Source of the DNA: Ascoidea rubescens DSM 1968
Taxonomy: Eukaryota > Ascomycota > Saccharomycetes > Ascoideales > Ascoideaceae
Reading direction: 5' to 3'
Length of the DNA stretch: 64,000 nt
NCBI RefSeq assembly: GCF_001661345.1
Contig: NW_017962931.1
Span: 186,001 to 250,000, forward strand
The position numbers were made by a program, and so were the translations under genes. The notes under the pieces were generated by a model. The model did not search any database. It saw only the letters and a program-made list of their open reading frames with translations, and was not told where the DNA came from. Positions 21,203-31,182 of the stretch are shown one piece after another. Within the stretch, counting starts at the first letter, position 1, and every line of letters starts with the position of its first letter.

Positions 21203-22816
21203 ATGAATGATCCTAAAAAACTCAACAACTCGACATCTTCAATAAACTCACTAGTTTCATCTCAATTATCCATTAATTCCTCTAATTCCAATAACACTGC
21301 TAACAATGTTCAACTAAACCAAATAACACCTATTTACTCAAATATTGAAGTTCCAATCTTAAACAGTCAAACTCTTTTAAATAAAACAAAATCAAAGCTA
21401 GCTTCCACTAAATCCTTACCAATATCAAATAGCAACAACAACAACAGCAACGACATTACAAGTCCTCTAACTGATGAGCAAAATTGGCAAAGATTCTCTT
21501 CAAAAAGAAAAAAACTATTTGTTTTTATCGCTGCCATCTCATCTTTTCTATCTCCAATGTCCTCCATCGCTACTCTTCCTGCAGTTTCCTTCATCGCTTC
21601 ATCTTTCAATACAACTGGCACAGTCATCAACCTATCAAATGGTCTATACTGTATAATGATGGCTGTCTCTCCCTGCATTTGGTCCCCAATCAGCGATTTA
21701 TACGGCAGAAGATTTGTTTTTCTAATTTGCATCTTCTTCTATTCAATCTCCTCTATTCTTGTAGCCGTTTCACAAAATCTAACCACCTTCTTTGTCTTTA
21801 GAGCTACAACCGCTTTATTTGGCACTGCTTTCTTCTCTGTAGGTGCTCAAATTATAGCTGATGTTTATCCCCCCACTCAAAGAGGCACAGGCATGGGATG
21901 GACTCTATCTGGTTCTCAGGTTGGTCCTGCTATTGGCCCAGTAATAGGCGGTTTAATCATAACTTATACCTCATGGAGAGTGATCTTTTATATGTTAACT
22001 GCCTTAGGTCTTATTGTCTTTACACTAAGCTTTTTCTATCTTGAAGAAACTTCAAGACAAACTAAAATGCAAGAATTGATTCTGAATCTAAATTCCGATC
22101 GAAAATTCATCTGGGTCTGGTTCAATCCCTTTAGAATTCTATTTTCTCTCAAATACCCGAACTTGCTATTTGCAGGCTTATCCTCATCCACTCTCTCGTT
22201 TAGCATGTACTGTTTACTCACTCCCATCAGGTATATTGTGGAGCCCATTTTCAACTTGCACACTCCTATCTATGGTGCGTTGTTCTACTTGGCTCCAGGG
22301 TTGGGCTATTTTTTAGGTTCGTTTTATGGCGGCAAATATGCCGATTTCATGTTGAAATTGTACATTAAAAAAAAGAACAAGATGGTTCCCGAAGATCGCT
22401 TGAGATCGGTGATTATTCCATTTGGACTAGTAATGCCATCCACGATGATAATATATGGATGGGCATTGGATTTTGAAAAGGGAGGAATGGCGCTACCGAT
22501 CATAATGATGTTTTTGAATGGTTTTGCGCAAACGTGTATATTTCCCTCAATTAACACGTACTGTGTCGATTCCATGTCAAAGTATACAGGGGGAGATGGA
22601 ATCGGTGGAAATTATTGCATACGGTTTATTTTCAGTGCAGTTGGAACGTCCATAACGTTACCCAGTATTAATAATATCGGCGTTGGATGGACGTGTACAA
22701 TGAGCGCCTTTGTTTTGTTGGTTGGATTTTTATTTATTTATCTTAACATTCTATTTGGTGAAAGATTGAGAATAAAGTATTTGAAAGCGAACGGATTCGA
22801 TGTTGTGGATGAATAA
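21203..22816 (+). CDS. DHA1-family MFS transporter (drug:H+ antiporter-like)
   Basis: 537 aa. A Ser/Asn-rich cytosolic N-terminus of about 95 residues precedes about 12 hydrophobic spans. Motif A-like PISDLYGRRFVFL follows TM2, and the antiporter motif C, GSQVGPAIGPVIGG, lies in TM5, followed by TSWRVIFYM. The central loop carries LEETSRQTK. The overall pattern resembles the Aqr1/Qdr/Dtr1 group of plasma-membrane exporters of drugs, weak acids or small metabolites. The late helices (GGNYCIRFIFSAVG) also match that group. I cannot choose a paralogue or substrate. One CTG codon (22082, residue 294) falls in the central loop. The gene is preceded by the longest non-coding stretch here, which may mean complex regulation. 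Confidence 0.82.
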   Translation: MNDPKKLNNSTSSINSLVSSQLSINSSNSNNTANNVQLNQITPIYSNIEVPILNSQTLLNKTKSKLASTKSLPISNSNNNNSNDITSPLTDEQNWQRFSSKRKKLFVFIAAISSFLSPMSSIATLPAVSFIASSFNTTGTVINLSNGLYCIMMAVSPCIWSPISDLYGRRFVFLICIFFYSISSILVAVSQNLTTFFVFRATTALFGTAFFSVGAQIIADVYPPTQRGTGMGWTLSGSQVGPAIGPVIGGLIITYTSWRVIFYMLTALGLIVFTLSFFYLEETSRQTKMQELILNLNSDRKFIWVWFNPFRILFSLKYPNLLFAGLSSSTLSFSMYCLLTPIRYIVEPIFNLHTPIYGALFYLAPGLGYFLGSFYGGKYADFMLKLYIKKKNKMVPEDRLRSVIIPFGLVMPSTMIIYGWALDFEKGGMALPIIMMFLNGFAQTCIFPSINTYCVDSMSKYTGGDGIGGNYCIRFIFSAVGTSITLPSINNIGVGWTCTMSAFVLLVGFLFIYLNILFGERLRIKYLKANGFDVVDE

Positions 22817-22877
22817 TTTCCTAAATAGGAAATGCCAACTAAATATATATATATAAAAATATATTAAAAAATATATT

Positions 22878-22883
22878 AAAAAA
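22878..22883 (-). terminator. Pol III terminator of the tRNA
   Basis: Six consecutive T on the minus strand, six bases beyond the tRNA 3' end (22889); more T-runs follow. This is the standard RNA polymerase III stop. Confidence 0.85.
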
Positions 22884-22888
22884 TAATC

Positions 22889-23004
22889 GATACAGACAGG
22901 ATTCGAACCTGCGAAGGGTAAACCTAACGCCTAGCAAGTAGGGTGTGCACGTGTGCACTTCCTCTTTTCTGTGGGCGGCGCCTTAACCACTCGGCCACTG
23001 TATC
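22889..23004 (-). tRNA. tRNA-Ser with anticodon CAG (CUG decoder), containing an intron
   Basis: 116 nt, transcribed from 23004 downward. Acceptor arm GATACAG/CTGTATC is a perfect 7 bp. The D-arm GCC-GAGTGGTTAA-GGC is of the serine type (A box). The T-arm is GCAGG-TTCGAAT-CCTGT (B box). The variable region is 14 nt, i.e. a class II long arm, and the discriminator base at 22888 is G, as in tRNA-Ser rather than Leu (A73). The anticodon stem is CCGCC with GGCG plus a C-T mismatch at 27-43. The loop reads C32 A33 C34 A35 G36 A37 (anticodon 22969-22971), then a 35-nt intron (22933-22967), then A38. C32 can pair with the intron G three bases before the 3' splice site, as in yeast pre-tRNAs. The intron holds a GTGCAC-AC-GTGCAC hairpin. 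Purine at position 33 instead of U is rare; G33 is known in Candida CUG-Ser tRNAs. Mature length 81 nt. Confidence 0.82.
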
Positions 23005-23176
23005 TTTTTTTTCCAGTTCTAGGACGGAAATGCGTTTTTTATGCTTGCACAAGAAGGAAAAAGTTTACTTTAGCCGTATTAGTCATTTTTAAAAGTTTAT
23101 TTATTTGTGAACCATCTATATATATATAAAAACATACTATATAAAAACGAGTACCAATAAACGGCATTTAGCATGA

Positions 23177-24751
23177 TTATGAGGAGAAATCTCTGATTTT
23201 TATCTTTTTAACCGAGTTGGAATAGGCATTGTAACTGATTTCGAGGATTTCATCTTGAGGAAATTTGAAAAATGGAATGTCATTAGTTGAGCTAGTCATT
23301 AGATAACCGTATAGGACTCTTAGGACGCTTTCATGAGCGATTATTAAGATATCTTGGGTGATTCTTTCAATTTGCAAGATTAAAGGTTCGATTCTAACAG
23401 AAACGTCATGGTAACTTTCTGATCTTGGATATCTTGTGTGGTAAGGATCGACTTTATAATTATGATATTCAAGAGGAAATTCTTTTTTGATTTGTTCATT
23501 TGATAAATTTTCGGTGGAGCCAGTGTTCAATCTAGCTAATTGAGTTCTTTCGACTATTGGGATGTTGTAATTTGTGCTGAAGGAGTTTGCAGTTTGAACA
23601 CTAGTGGTAGCATGGGAGCACCAAACAGTCAAGTTTTGGGGCAAATCGCTGACGGATAGCTTTTGTTTTTTTTTCAAAATGTGGGAGACCAAGGTTTTGG
23701 ATAAGTTGTCGGAATAGTTTTTGTCAGTGGTATCATCGTTTGTAGAGCATCTAGCAAAATATATATTGCCGGATTTAATACGGGAGTTCAAGAGGAAGAA
23801 AACGATTCTGTTGATGATGTAACCGGATTGGGAGTTGTTCATTATAAGTCTTTCACCGAAATTGATGAATTTGATGTAGGACATGAGTTGATTTTCGTCA
23901 TAGAGGACATTTGAATTAATTTCTTGGTATTCTTCAGCGCTTTGTTTTAGTTTGTTTTGGAAATCTATTTTAGCGAGACTGATATCCCAATTTTTGTAAT
24001 CAGGGGAGGTTAAAGCGACTTTTAAGTTGTTTTTCAATAGTTGTTTATCAAGAATAAGAGATTCGATAAAGAGGACTTTTATGTCATTATCGTTAAATTT
24101 CTTTTGCAACAAGATCCTGGAGGATGCAGAACCATTAATCGCATCGTAAATGGCAACCTGACCGTTGTCGTTGTTGAAGAAGTTTAGAATATCGTTATTA
24201 CAGTTTTCGATTATTTTCAATTTAAACAATTTGATTTCTGAGTTTTTGATGTTTGAATTGGATTGATTGAAGAATTCGTTTGATATGTAGTCGATGTTCA
24301 AAAGTTTTTTCTCGTTCCTTCTGTAGTCGTCGATATGAAAGGATTGGGTGGGAACACCTAACCATCTGAGGTATCTTGTTAGCGAGACCGACAAATGAGT
24401 CTTACCTCGACCAGGCAAACCACAAAGACAGATTAATAATTTCCCTGCATGAAAGAGCCTGCCAGACGAAGTTGAATATAATTGAGCAGGAGAAACTTTA
24501 TACGGGGACTCGATGTGGTGGATTTTATCTTCGAATAGCGAAGGGGAGTTTGAATTGGCAGATTTGGCTGTGGTGGTGGTGGTGATGGTGGAAGAAGGTG
24601 ATTGATTGTCTGGTGGAGCTGGAGCTGGAGCTGGAGCTGGAGCTGCGTTTGTATCCCACTTGTTGGTGGTTCTGGCGCTGTAGTTGCCTGGCTGGTGGGG
24701 AGGTCTTATTTCTTCAGGCCCTAGGCCGTCGAATAGCTCGCTGTTGCTCAT
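23177..24751 (-). CDS. 6-phosphofructo-2-kinase/fructose-2,6-bisphosphatase-like protein, phosphatase site lost
   Basis: 524 aa from the ATG at 24751; the frame is open further upstream in GC-rich DNA but has no ATG. The first 130 residues include a Pro-Ala repeat. The kinase half has a Walker A, GLPGRGKTHLS, near 110, then HIDDYRRNEKK where active enzymes usually have an NVGxYRR-type block, VAIYDAING near 210, and FIESLILD. In the phosphatase half the catalytic RHGE block is replaced by FARCSTND (Cys335 where the phospho-accepting His belongs), while the second His survives in IIAHESVLR (His473). Fructose-2,6-bisphosphatase activity is therefore unlikely. It resembles the poorly understood YLR345W-type members more than Pfk26, Pfk27 or Fbp26. 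Kinase competence is uncertain. It shares a 304-bp GC-rich divergent promoter with TRI1. Confidence 0.82.
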   Translation of the reverse strand: MSNSELFDGLGPEEIRPPHQPGNYSARTTNKWDTNAAPAPAPAPAPPDNQSPSSTITTTTTAKSANSNSPSLFEDKIHHIESPYKVSPAQLYSTSSGRLFHAGKLLICLCGLPGRGKTHLSVSLTRYLRWLGVPTQSFHIDDYRRNEKKLLNIDYISNEFFNQSNSNIKNSEIKLFKLKIIENCNNDILNFFNNDNGQVAIYDAINGSASSRILLQKKFNDNDIKVLFIESLILDKQLLKNNLKVALTSPDYKNWDISLAKIDFQNKLKQSAEEYQEINSNVLYDENQLMSYIKFINFGERLIMNNSQSGYIINRIVFFLLNSRIKSGNIYFARCSTNDDTTDKNYSDNLSKTLVSHILKKKQKLSVSDLPQNLTVWCSHATTSVQTANSFSTNYNIPIVERTQLARLNTGSTENLSNEQIKKEFPLEYHNYKVDPYHTRYPRSESYHDVSVRIEPLILQIERITQDILIIAHESVLRVLYGYLMTSSTNDIPFFKFPQDEILEISYNAYSNSVKKIKIRDFSS

Positions 24752-25055
24752 TTTGAGAGGAATTGAAGCTGTTGGTGAGAACAGAAGAAAAAACAAAGAA
24801 GGAAGAGGGCCAGAGAAGATGTAAAGCCAATGGAAAGACGATGTATCACAGAAAAGCGATGCAGCAGCAGCCGATGGAGGTCGAGATCTACCACGATATA
24901 GCGGTGCCTGGGCTGTCGTCGCGGGGCCGGCCAATCACAGCACGGGGCCAGACCTGCAGCGCACCACGGGACCACCACGGCGCTCCGAGCTGCTCCGGCG
25001 CAGAGGAGAGCTTATCAGCAGCGGAGGCACAGGCACCACAGGCACCACAGGCACC
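24752..25055. promoter_or_regulatory. divergent GC-rich promoter between PFK2-like gene and TRI1
   Basis: 304 bp. GC rises steeply from about 24840 and stays high into the TRI1 coding start. Just before the TRI1 ATG there are three tandem CAGGCACCA units (about 25030-25055), the last merging with the start context CACCATGG. No TATA element stands out. Confidence 0.6.
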
Positions 25056-25850
25056 ATGGCTGTCTTCAACGTCCACGAGTACCTTCCCACCATCGATGCC
25101 ATTCTCAGCGTGGCCGACCTCGAGAAGATGACTGTCAAGAAGCTCCGCAACGCCTTGCAGGAGCTCTTCACTGTCGACTTGCTGCCTCACAAGGAAGAGG
25201 TGAACAAAACCATCATGCTGAGGTACTTCAGGTTGGTCGAGGCCAGGAAGACCGAGCAGCAGCAGCATGAGCAGCAGCACGAACGACAGCAACAGATCCA
25301 GAAGAACGAACTACTTGCTGCAAAATTGCACTCCTCACTTAACGCCAACAACAAGAAGTTGAGAAGCAAGGTTGCCTTAGTAAAGTCCAAGAAGAAGATA
25401 GTCAAGCCCAAGAAGACCCATCTTAACAATCCCAAAAAGAAGGCCAGCGATATCAACGATAACGAATCAAATACTCCTGGTGGGCTAGCCAAGCCTGTCG
25501 TTTTGTCGGCTCAGCTACAGCTGCTTCTCAACTGTCATGACAAACTTCCAAGAACAGCAGTCGTTAAAAAACTATGGGAATACATCAAACTAAACAATCT
25601 TCAGAACCCTTCTGATAAAAGAGAGATCATCTGTGACGAAGCAATGCAACCTATCTTTGGCGAGAAGATTTCCATGTTCCAATTGAGCAAAGTAACCTCT
25701 GCCCATTTGTTTCGAGACGACACAACGTCCTCTCAGAACAGTGCCTCCAATCTCAAAAGTAAAAATGATAAGAGTACTGATGATAATGATAATAACAACA
25801 ATAACAGCACAAACCCTAATCAACTTCCCTCAAAAACAATCGACGCATAG
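25056..25850 (+). CDS. TRI1: TRI1-like protein with DEK-C and SWIB/MDM2 domains
   Basis: 264 aa. N-terminal DEK-C domain at about 1-65 (YLPTIDAILSV, KKLRNALQELF). A Lys/Gln-rich linker includes KSKKKIVKPKK, a likely nuclear signal. The SWIB domain is at about 148-225 (LSAQLQ, KLPRTAVVKKLWEYIKLNNL, KREIICDEAMQPIFGEK). The Asn/Asp/Ser-rich tail follows. Both S. cerevisiae Tri1 (nucleolar, SUMO-linked) and Uaf30 (Pol I upstream activating factor) have this layout. The blocks here match Tri1 better, from memory. It contains three CTG codons (25182, 25218, 25521) at positions where Tri1/Uaf30 have polar residues; with CUG read as Ser they fit naturally. The first 70 codons lie in a GC-rich island. 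Confidence 0.8.
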   Translation: MAVFNVHEYLPTIDAILSVADLEKMTVKKLRNALQELFTVDLLPHKEEVNKTIMLRYFRLVEARKTEQQQHEQQHERQQQIQKNELLAAKLHSSLNANNKKLRSKVALVKSKKKIVKPKKTHLNNPKKKASDINDNESNTPGGLAKPVVLSAQLQLLLNCHDKLPRTAVVKKLWEYIKLNNLQNPSDKREIICDEAMQPIFGEKISMFQLSKVTSAHLFRDDTTSSQNSASNLKSKNDKSTDDNDNNNNNSTNPNQLPSKTIDA

Positions 25851-26919
25851 TCACAATTCTCTCTTTTCTTGTTTCAAATTGATGACAATAGGCTTTTTTA
25901 TCTTTTATACTGATTCTTGTTTTGATTTCACTTCACTTTTGCTATTATCTGATTACAGGATGATCACAATCTCATTACAATATATATTCCATTGCCTTTC
26001 CATTGCCTTTCCATTGCCTTTTGCTTTTATTTCTTTTTGGTCTCTCTTCACCTCTCTTAAATCTCTGGTCTGCTATTGTTTGCGCAGTTCTCATTTAAGG
26101 GCTTTGCGACCCAGTTCTCAGCCTTATTATTCAATTTGGCCTCACTTCTATCCAACTCTAGTCTAACTTCGCTCCCTAATCTCTGATCATTGATAGCCTT
26201 CAGTGCCAGATCTACACAATATACACCATTCTTATTTTCGAATTGCCTCTCATCTCTTATAACCTCTATTGATCTCTATTGGTCTCGTTTGATTTATAAT
26301 CTTCTTGCCTTTTTTCTATTGTACTGCTCAACTTTTTAACTTTCCTTTATTTTTTCTAGTCTCTTTGCTCTTTTCCAAATCCTGTTTCAAGACTTTCTTA
26401 TTCTTCTCTATCTTGTAAATCTTATTCTTCTTTATTCTTCATTTTCCTCTATAACATCTTGAAACTTCTCCAAACCTTTTTAAAAACTTTTCGTTTTTCT
26501 CTCTTTCCCAGCTTTTTCTCAGAACTATCTTGTGGAAAACCAGAACTTTATTCTGTTATAAAAACTCTTTCTCTACCACCCAATTTCTCTTGCATTTCTC
26601 TGTCAATTGTTTGAAAACCTTTAAATATCTTAATTTCCTCTAATCTCTCTCTCTCATCCACAACAAAAACAAAAACAAAAACAAAAACAAAAACAAAAAC
26701 AAAAACAAACAACAATAACACTTAAATTCCACAACATCCTTTTTCATTTCACACACTTCATTTCACTTCTCACTTCTCACCATAGATTATATCCTCACTC
26801 CACTTTCCACCTTTATCACTTATCAACCACTTATTCAATCTACAACCTTTTCTTTTTTCTTTTTTCTGCTTTATGTTTTTGTTTTGTTTTGTTTTTTTTC
26901 TACTTCCTATAATGTTATA
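25851..26919. other. pyrimidine-rich leader region of the 1421-aa gene
   Basis: 1.07 kb with no gene seen. The plus strand is dominated by C/T (TCTCTT, TTCTCT) up to about 26660, then a CAAAAA microsatellite, then CACTTC-rich sequence to the start. A repeated CCATTGCCTTT occurs at about 25990-26020 (three copies). It probably serves as 3' UTR of TRI1 and as promoter and long 5' leader for the next gene. Confidence 0.55.
26664..26709 (+). repeat. (CAAAAA)n hexanucleotide microsatellite
   Basis: Seven tandem copies about 210 bp upstream of the ATG at 26920. Confidence 0.92.
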
Positions 26920-26920
26920 A
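26912..26920 (+). promoter_or_regulatory. two-codon upstream ORF overlapping the start codon
   Basis: ATG-TTA-TAA, whose last A is also the A of the main ATG (TAATGG). Such stop-start overlap is a known arrangement for termination-reinitiation. A function here is inference and depends on the mRNA including this base. Confidence 0.5.
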
Positions 26921-28626
26921 TGGCTTCCAATTATAATTATAATTACATCTTAAATCAAAACCAAATTCATAATCTCAATCAATCAACATTTATCTCGGAT
27001 TCGATCTCTCTTCCAACTTCTCTATCAAATACAATCTCTTTATCAAACACAATAAACACAATCTCCCCCAACCACTCTTCCTCAACAATTCAACATGATC
27101 TTTCTATTGACGAAGAAGACTTGAAATCAAAAATACTAATCATCCTACTTTTAAATTATCGTATAAATCCCTTTTTCAAAAACCCTGTCTCAACTCTCGG
27201 TAAACAATCAAACAATTCCTCGTTTTCTTCCACTAATTCTCCTATATCGCCTTCTCCTGCTTCTTCTAACTACAGTCATTTCAGCAAAACCATTAATCAT
27301 TCTAATAACGTCCCTTCCCACACTTCCCACTCTTATAGTGCTCCTACAATAACTCCCATTATTTCTCACTCTTCTTCAAACTTTCAGACTCATCGTGCTG
27401 CAACTTCTTCTTCAATTCCTTCAGTTCTGTCTTCTACCCCAACTTCTGAAAAACCAAGGAGATTTCTGAATATTTTCTTTAAATCAAATAAAAAATCTTC
27501 CTTCTCTTCCTCCTTTTCTTCCTCATTTCATTCTTCACCAATATCCTCTCCTTCTACACAGGTTTCTACTCAATCTTCTATACAATCTCCAACTTATTCT
27601 TTGCCTGAAAATTTCCCTGAAATTTTAAAATTAAACCTATCTCTAAAAATCAATGATTTAAAATCAAATAATGACAAGATTACGCCCAAGCATTTTCAAG
27701 ACAATAAAATAATTCTAAATTCAAATAAACTATCTTCTTTTGAAAAATATCTAAACAATTTACAAACAAAACCTTTCCTGAAACAAACCAACACTTTGAA
27801 CTTTTATATAATCAATTTTTGTAAATATTTACCAAATACAAAAGAATCTGCTAATGCTTTAAAAATATACAATAACGAATTTCAATGTTTCATTGACTTG
27901 TTAATTGACTCTCTCTTGGCTATCGATAACCAAATCACTTCAAACCACTTTATCGAGGACTTGAAAAACGAAAGTGAAAAGTCTTTTGATCTGAAATCTT
28001 CTGATAATACCTCTTTTGATTTAAACAAAAATAAACTAGAGTATGGCTCCTATAACATGTCTTTAAACCATTTATCTCTAAAATATATAAAACCCTTTTT
28101 TAATCCAGATATCAAAATTAGTCATCTAGCTAATGATTTGAAAAAATTTGAACTTTTTTGCAATTTGTTTCAAATTAATCAAATTAATCAAATTAATTTT
28201 AATTCTTTAATTAAATCCTACGAAAACTCTTCAATAGAATTAAACTACAGAAATCATTTTATTAATCCCTCCTTTTTCAATGAAATCTTTATTTATGAAG
28301 AAGATGATTTTCCCAATCACACAATCTATTCATCCTATTTTAAACAGGAAATTAATTCATTAAACGAAATTATAAACTCTTTTAATCCAATTTTAAATGT
28401 CCCAAATGACCAATTATATAACACAAAAATTCAATATAATTGCATTCCTGATACAAGCACTAAAATTCAGTTGTACTTTGTTGAAGTGGTTGAAAGATGT
28501 CTTATTTATACTTCAAATATAAATAGAAACGTTAAAAATAACAACATTAATAACAATTTCAGTAATAATTTTAATAGTAATTTTAATAGTAATTTCAACA
28601 ACAATTTCAATAATACCTTTATAAGC

Positions 28627-28694
<68 letters not shown>

Positions 28695-31182
28695 TAATAA
28701 TAATTCAAATATCGATTTAAATAATGATATACTATCAGAAGATTGTATCCAATTTATCTATTTACTTGCAAAGTATTGGAGAATTAATTATTCTTTAGCT
28801 TATTCCCTAATCTATAAAGCTTGTAACAAAACTATATTAAATTTTAATTTTCAAAATTCATCCGATTTAAGTTTATATCTTTCAAGATTATTAAATTTAT
28901 TTTCAATTTGTGAAAATAAATTATCCAAATTGTTTTTCAATTTCAATAATAATAAGCCAGATGACACCTATTTTTTTTATAAATTTGATAATTGGCCTAA
29001 CTACGATAAAATATATTTAATAAATAATTTTGAAAAAACATTTTTAAAAATTATTGATTTTATAAAGGAAACATTTAATAATAACAATTTATATCAAGAA
29101 TACAAAAGCCGAATCGATTTTAAAGATATTTTGTGCAATGAGGTTAAGAATTATAAATACATAAGTTTGATTGAAGGAAAGGAGTTTTTCAAAACGTTTT
29201 TTAAAGAAAAAAACCTTTTTGTATATTTCAAAGAAATTGAGAGTTTAGTTGATGAAATTAGTATAAGAAATTATGAGAGTATTTTAAACGAATTTTTGGA
29301 AAACTCTAATCGCTCATTTAAAGAAATAAATCAATTGACAACAGATTTAATAACGATGATAAATAATTTCCAACAGTATTCAGTATACATTATTGAAAAT
29401 TATTATGGAATACATTCCAAGTTTTCAAAGTTAATACGATTTTTACCTGAGAGAACTGGGTATATATATATGATTAAATTTTCAAAATCATCTGAGATTT
29501 TTTTACAAGAACTTTTAGAAAGATTTGATGAGTTAGAAAATGAAGAAAATTTTAAAGGATTGAAAGAATTCAGTAATAGTTATAGTAATTTAGATATAAT
29601 TGATAGTTATTTAAAATTGGTTCAAGTTAAATTTATTTACGACCAAATTATTAACAAGAGGAATGATTTACCGTTTCCCTATTCAATCGAGAATTTTTAT
29701 TTTAAAGAGTTTTTGAAAATTAAAATTTTTAAATTAAATAACGATATTAGGAAGGAATTTAAAAAAGATATTGAATTGGAAGATGGAAGTGCTCCTAGAA
29801 ACAAAGTATATGGAATAACATCATCAGCAATTAAACTTATAGAAATAGTTAATGAAAAATTATTGAAATTGAAAGAAATATTAGTAAATGGGGAGAAAAA
29901 AGAAAGAGAAAAGGGAAAAGAAGGATTGGGAAATGAGAGCAAATATATTATATCATTGATATACACTGATGAGTTTCGGATTATTTATGAGGGATTCAAG
30001 TATTTATGCGAGTTGATGTTTGAATTGATTATTAAACAAGTTAATAATATTAATGGAATCACGAATACAAATTTAAACATGAGTATTAATGGGAATGGGA
30101 ATGAAAGTATTAAGGATTCAGTTGAAAACTGCTCGATGATATATGATAAAATAATTAAAAACAATAGAAAGAATACGATTAATAAGAATGAAGCGATATA
30201 TCAGACTATTGTGAACTGTTTATCTAATTATCGGTTTATAATGAACTCTATTGGATATATTGAAAGTCTGATTGAAATTCGAAACATTTCCACTATTATC
30301 AAAATCAATGATAAAACTATCAGTCACAGAATCGAGGGATATTATATTAGAGTATTTGTTAATGATTTGAATAAGAAAAATATTGATGAAGATAATAATA
30401 ATAGTGGCGGTAATAGTGGATATGAAGATATAAGTTTAAAAGTTAAATTGAACAACATTATTAAAAATATCAAAATAAACGAAGATAACCCAAGCTGTGA
30501 ATTCTATTTGGATAACCGGGATAATAAATTAATTAAACTATTGTTTAATATTGAAAACATCGATTATAATACGGAGAAAATAATTGATCTTAACAAAGCT
30601 AATTCGATTTTAGAGCATTCGTTTAAACAGGAATTGACATCCATTGAGCAAGTGATAGAAAATAGCAATGGGAATAATATAAGTGTTAATTACAGTAGTG
30701 ATTATAATTTTAATAATTTGGTTAGCCAGATTATTGTTAATCAGGAGCTTAATAATGAACAAGACAATTTGAATCTTGAAATCAAGATTCAAGTTGAAGT
30801 TAAGATTAATGAAATAATTTACAACTGCATTACAATCAAAAGGTTTATTCAGGATTTGCACAGCAAGATCACCAAGGTTTTCGACATGAGCTCAGAACAA
30901 GTGGCCAGTTTGAACACGATTAATGCTGTGAACAATGTGATGAGTGGAGGTATCAGCAACAGTGACCTCACACCCAGCACAACGCTAAGCAGCCATTTCA
31001 TCAACCGGGGGAACAGTGCTAACAGCGCAGACAGCTCGTTCAGCTCTTTTAGTGGAAGCAGTATCAAAAGTGGAAACACCACCAATGGAAACACAAGCAG
31101 TGGTAGAACCGTCGTCAACAGCAGATACAACAGCATATCCAGCAACTCTTCTGGCGGACGCAGAAGGCCTCCTCCCATGTGA
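26920..31182 (+). CDS. large protein of unknown function, possibly UNC-13/MUN-like
   Basis: 1421 aa from the first in-frame ATG (26920). Residues 1-230 are Ser/Thr/Pro/Asn-rich with a basic patch (PRRFLNIFFKSNKK). From about 240 to 1330 the protein is mostly alpha-helical in appearance, interrupted by a pure poly-Asn tract near 570-592. Segments such as IQFIYLLAKYWRINYSLAY, VKFIYDQIINKRNDLPFPY and GSAPRNKVYGITSS look conserved. Around 1140-1200 (YYIRVFVNDLNKKN, then acidic loops, LKVKLN) strands could form a C2-like beta domain. Fungal UNC-13/Munc13-type proteins have a helical MUN region around a C2 domain, so I offer that as a weak guess only. The last 80 codons are Ser/Gly/Asn-rich, ending RRRPPPM, in rising GC. 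The frame is unbroken, so it is surely coding. Confidence 0.75.
28627..28692 (+). repeat. (AAT)n trinucleotide tract
   Basis: Encodes about 22 consecutive Asn in the 1421-aa protein. Confidence 0.92.

Noticed and set aside
22889-23004. Alternative reading of the tRNA as Leu or as Ser with anticodon GCT near 22934
   Set aside because: Leu would need A73 and a different D-arm; the GCT reading leaves an anticodon stem with too few pairs and misplaces the intron.
24752-24934. N-terminal extension of the PFK2-like ORF into the GC-rich promoter
   Set aside because: No ATG in the extension; the first ATG at 24751 gives a reasonable start and leaves a promoter for TRI1.
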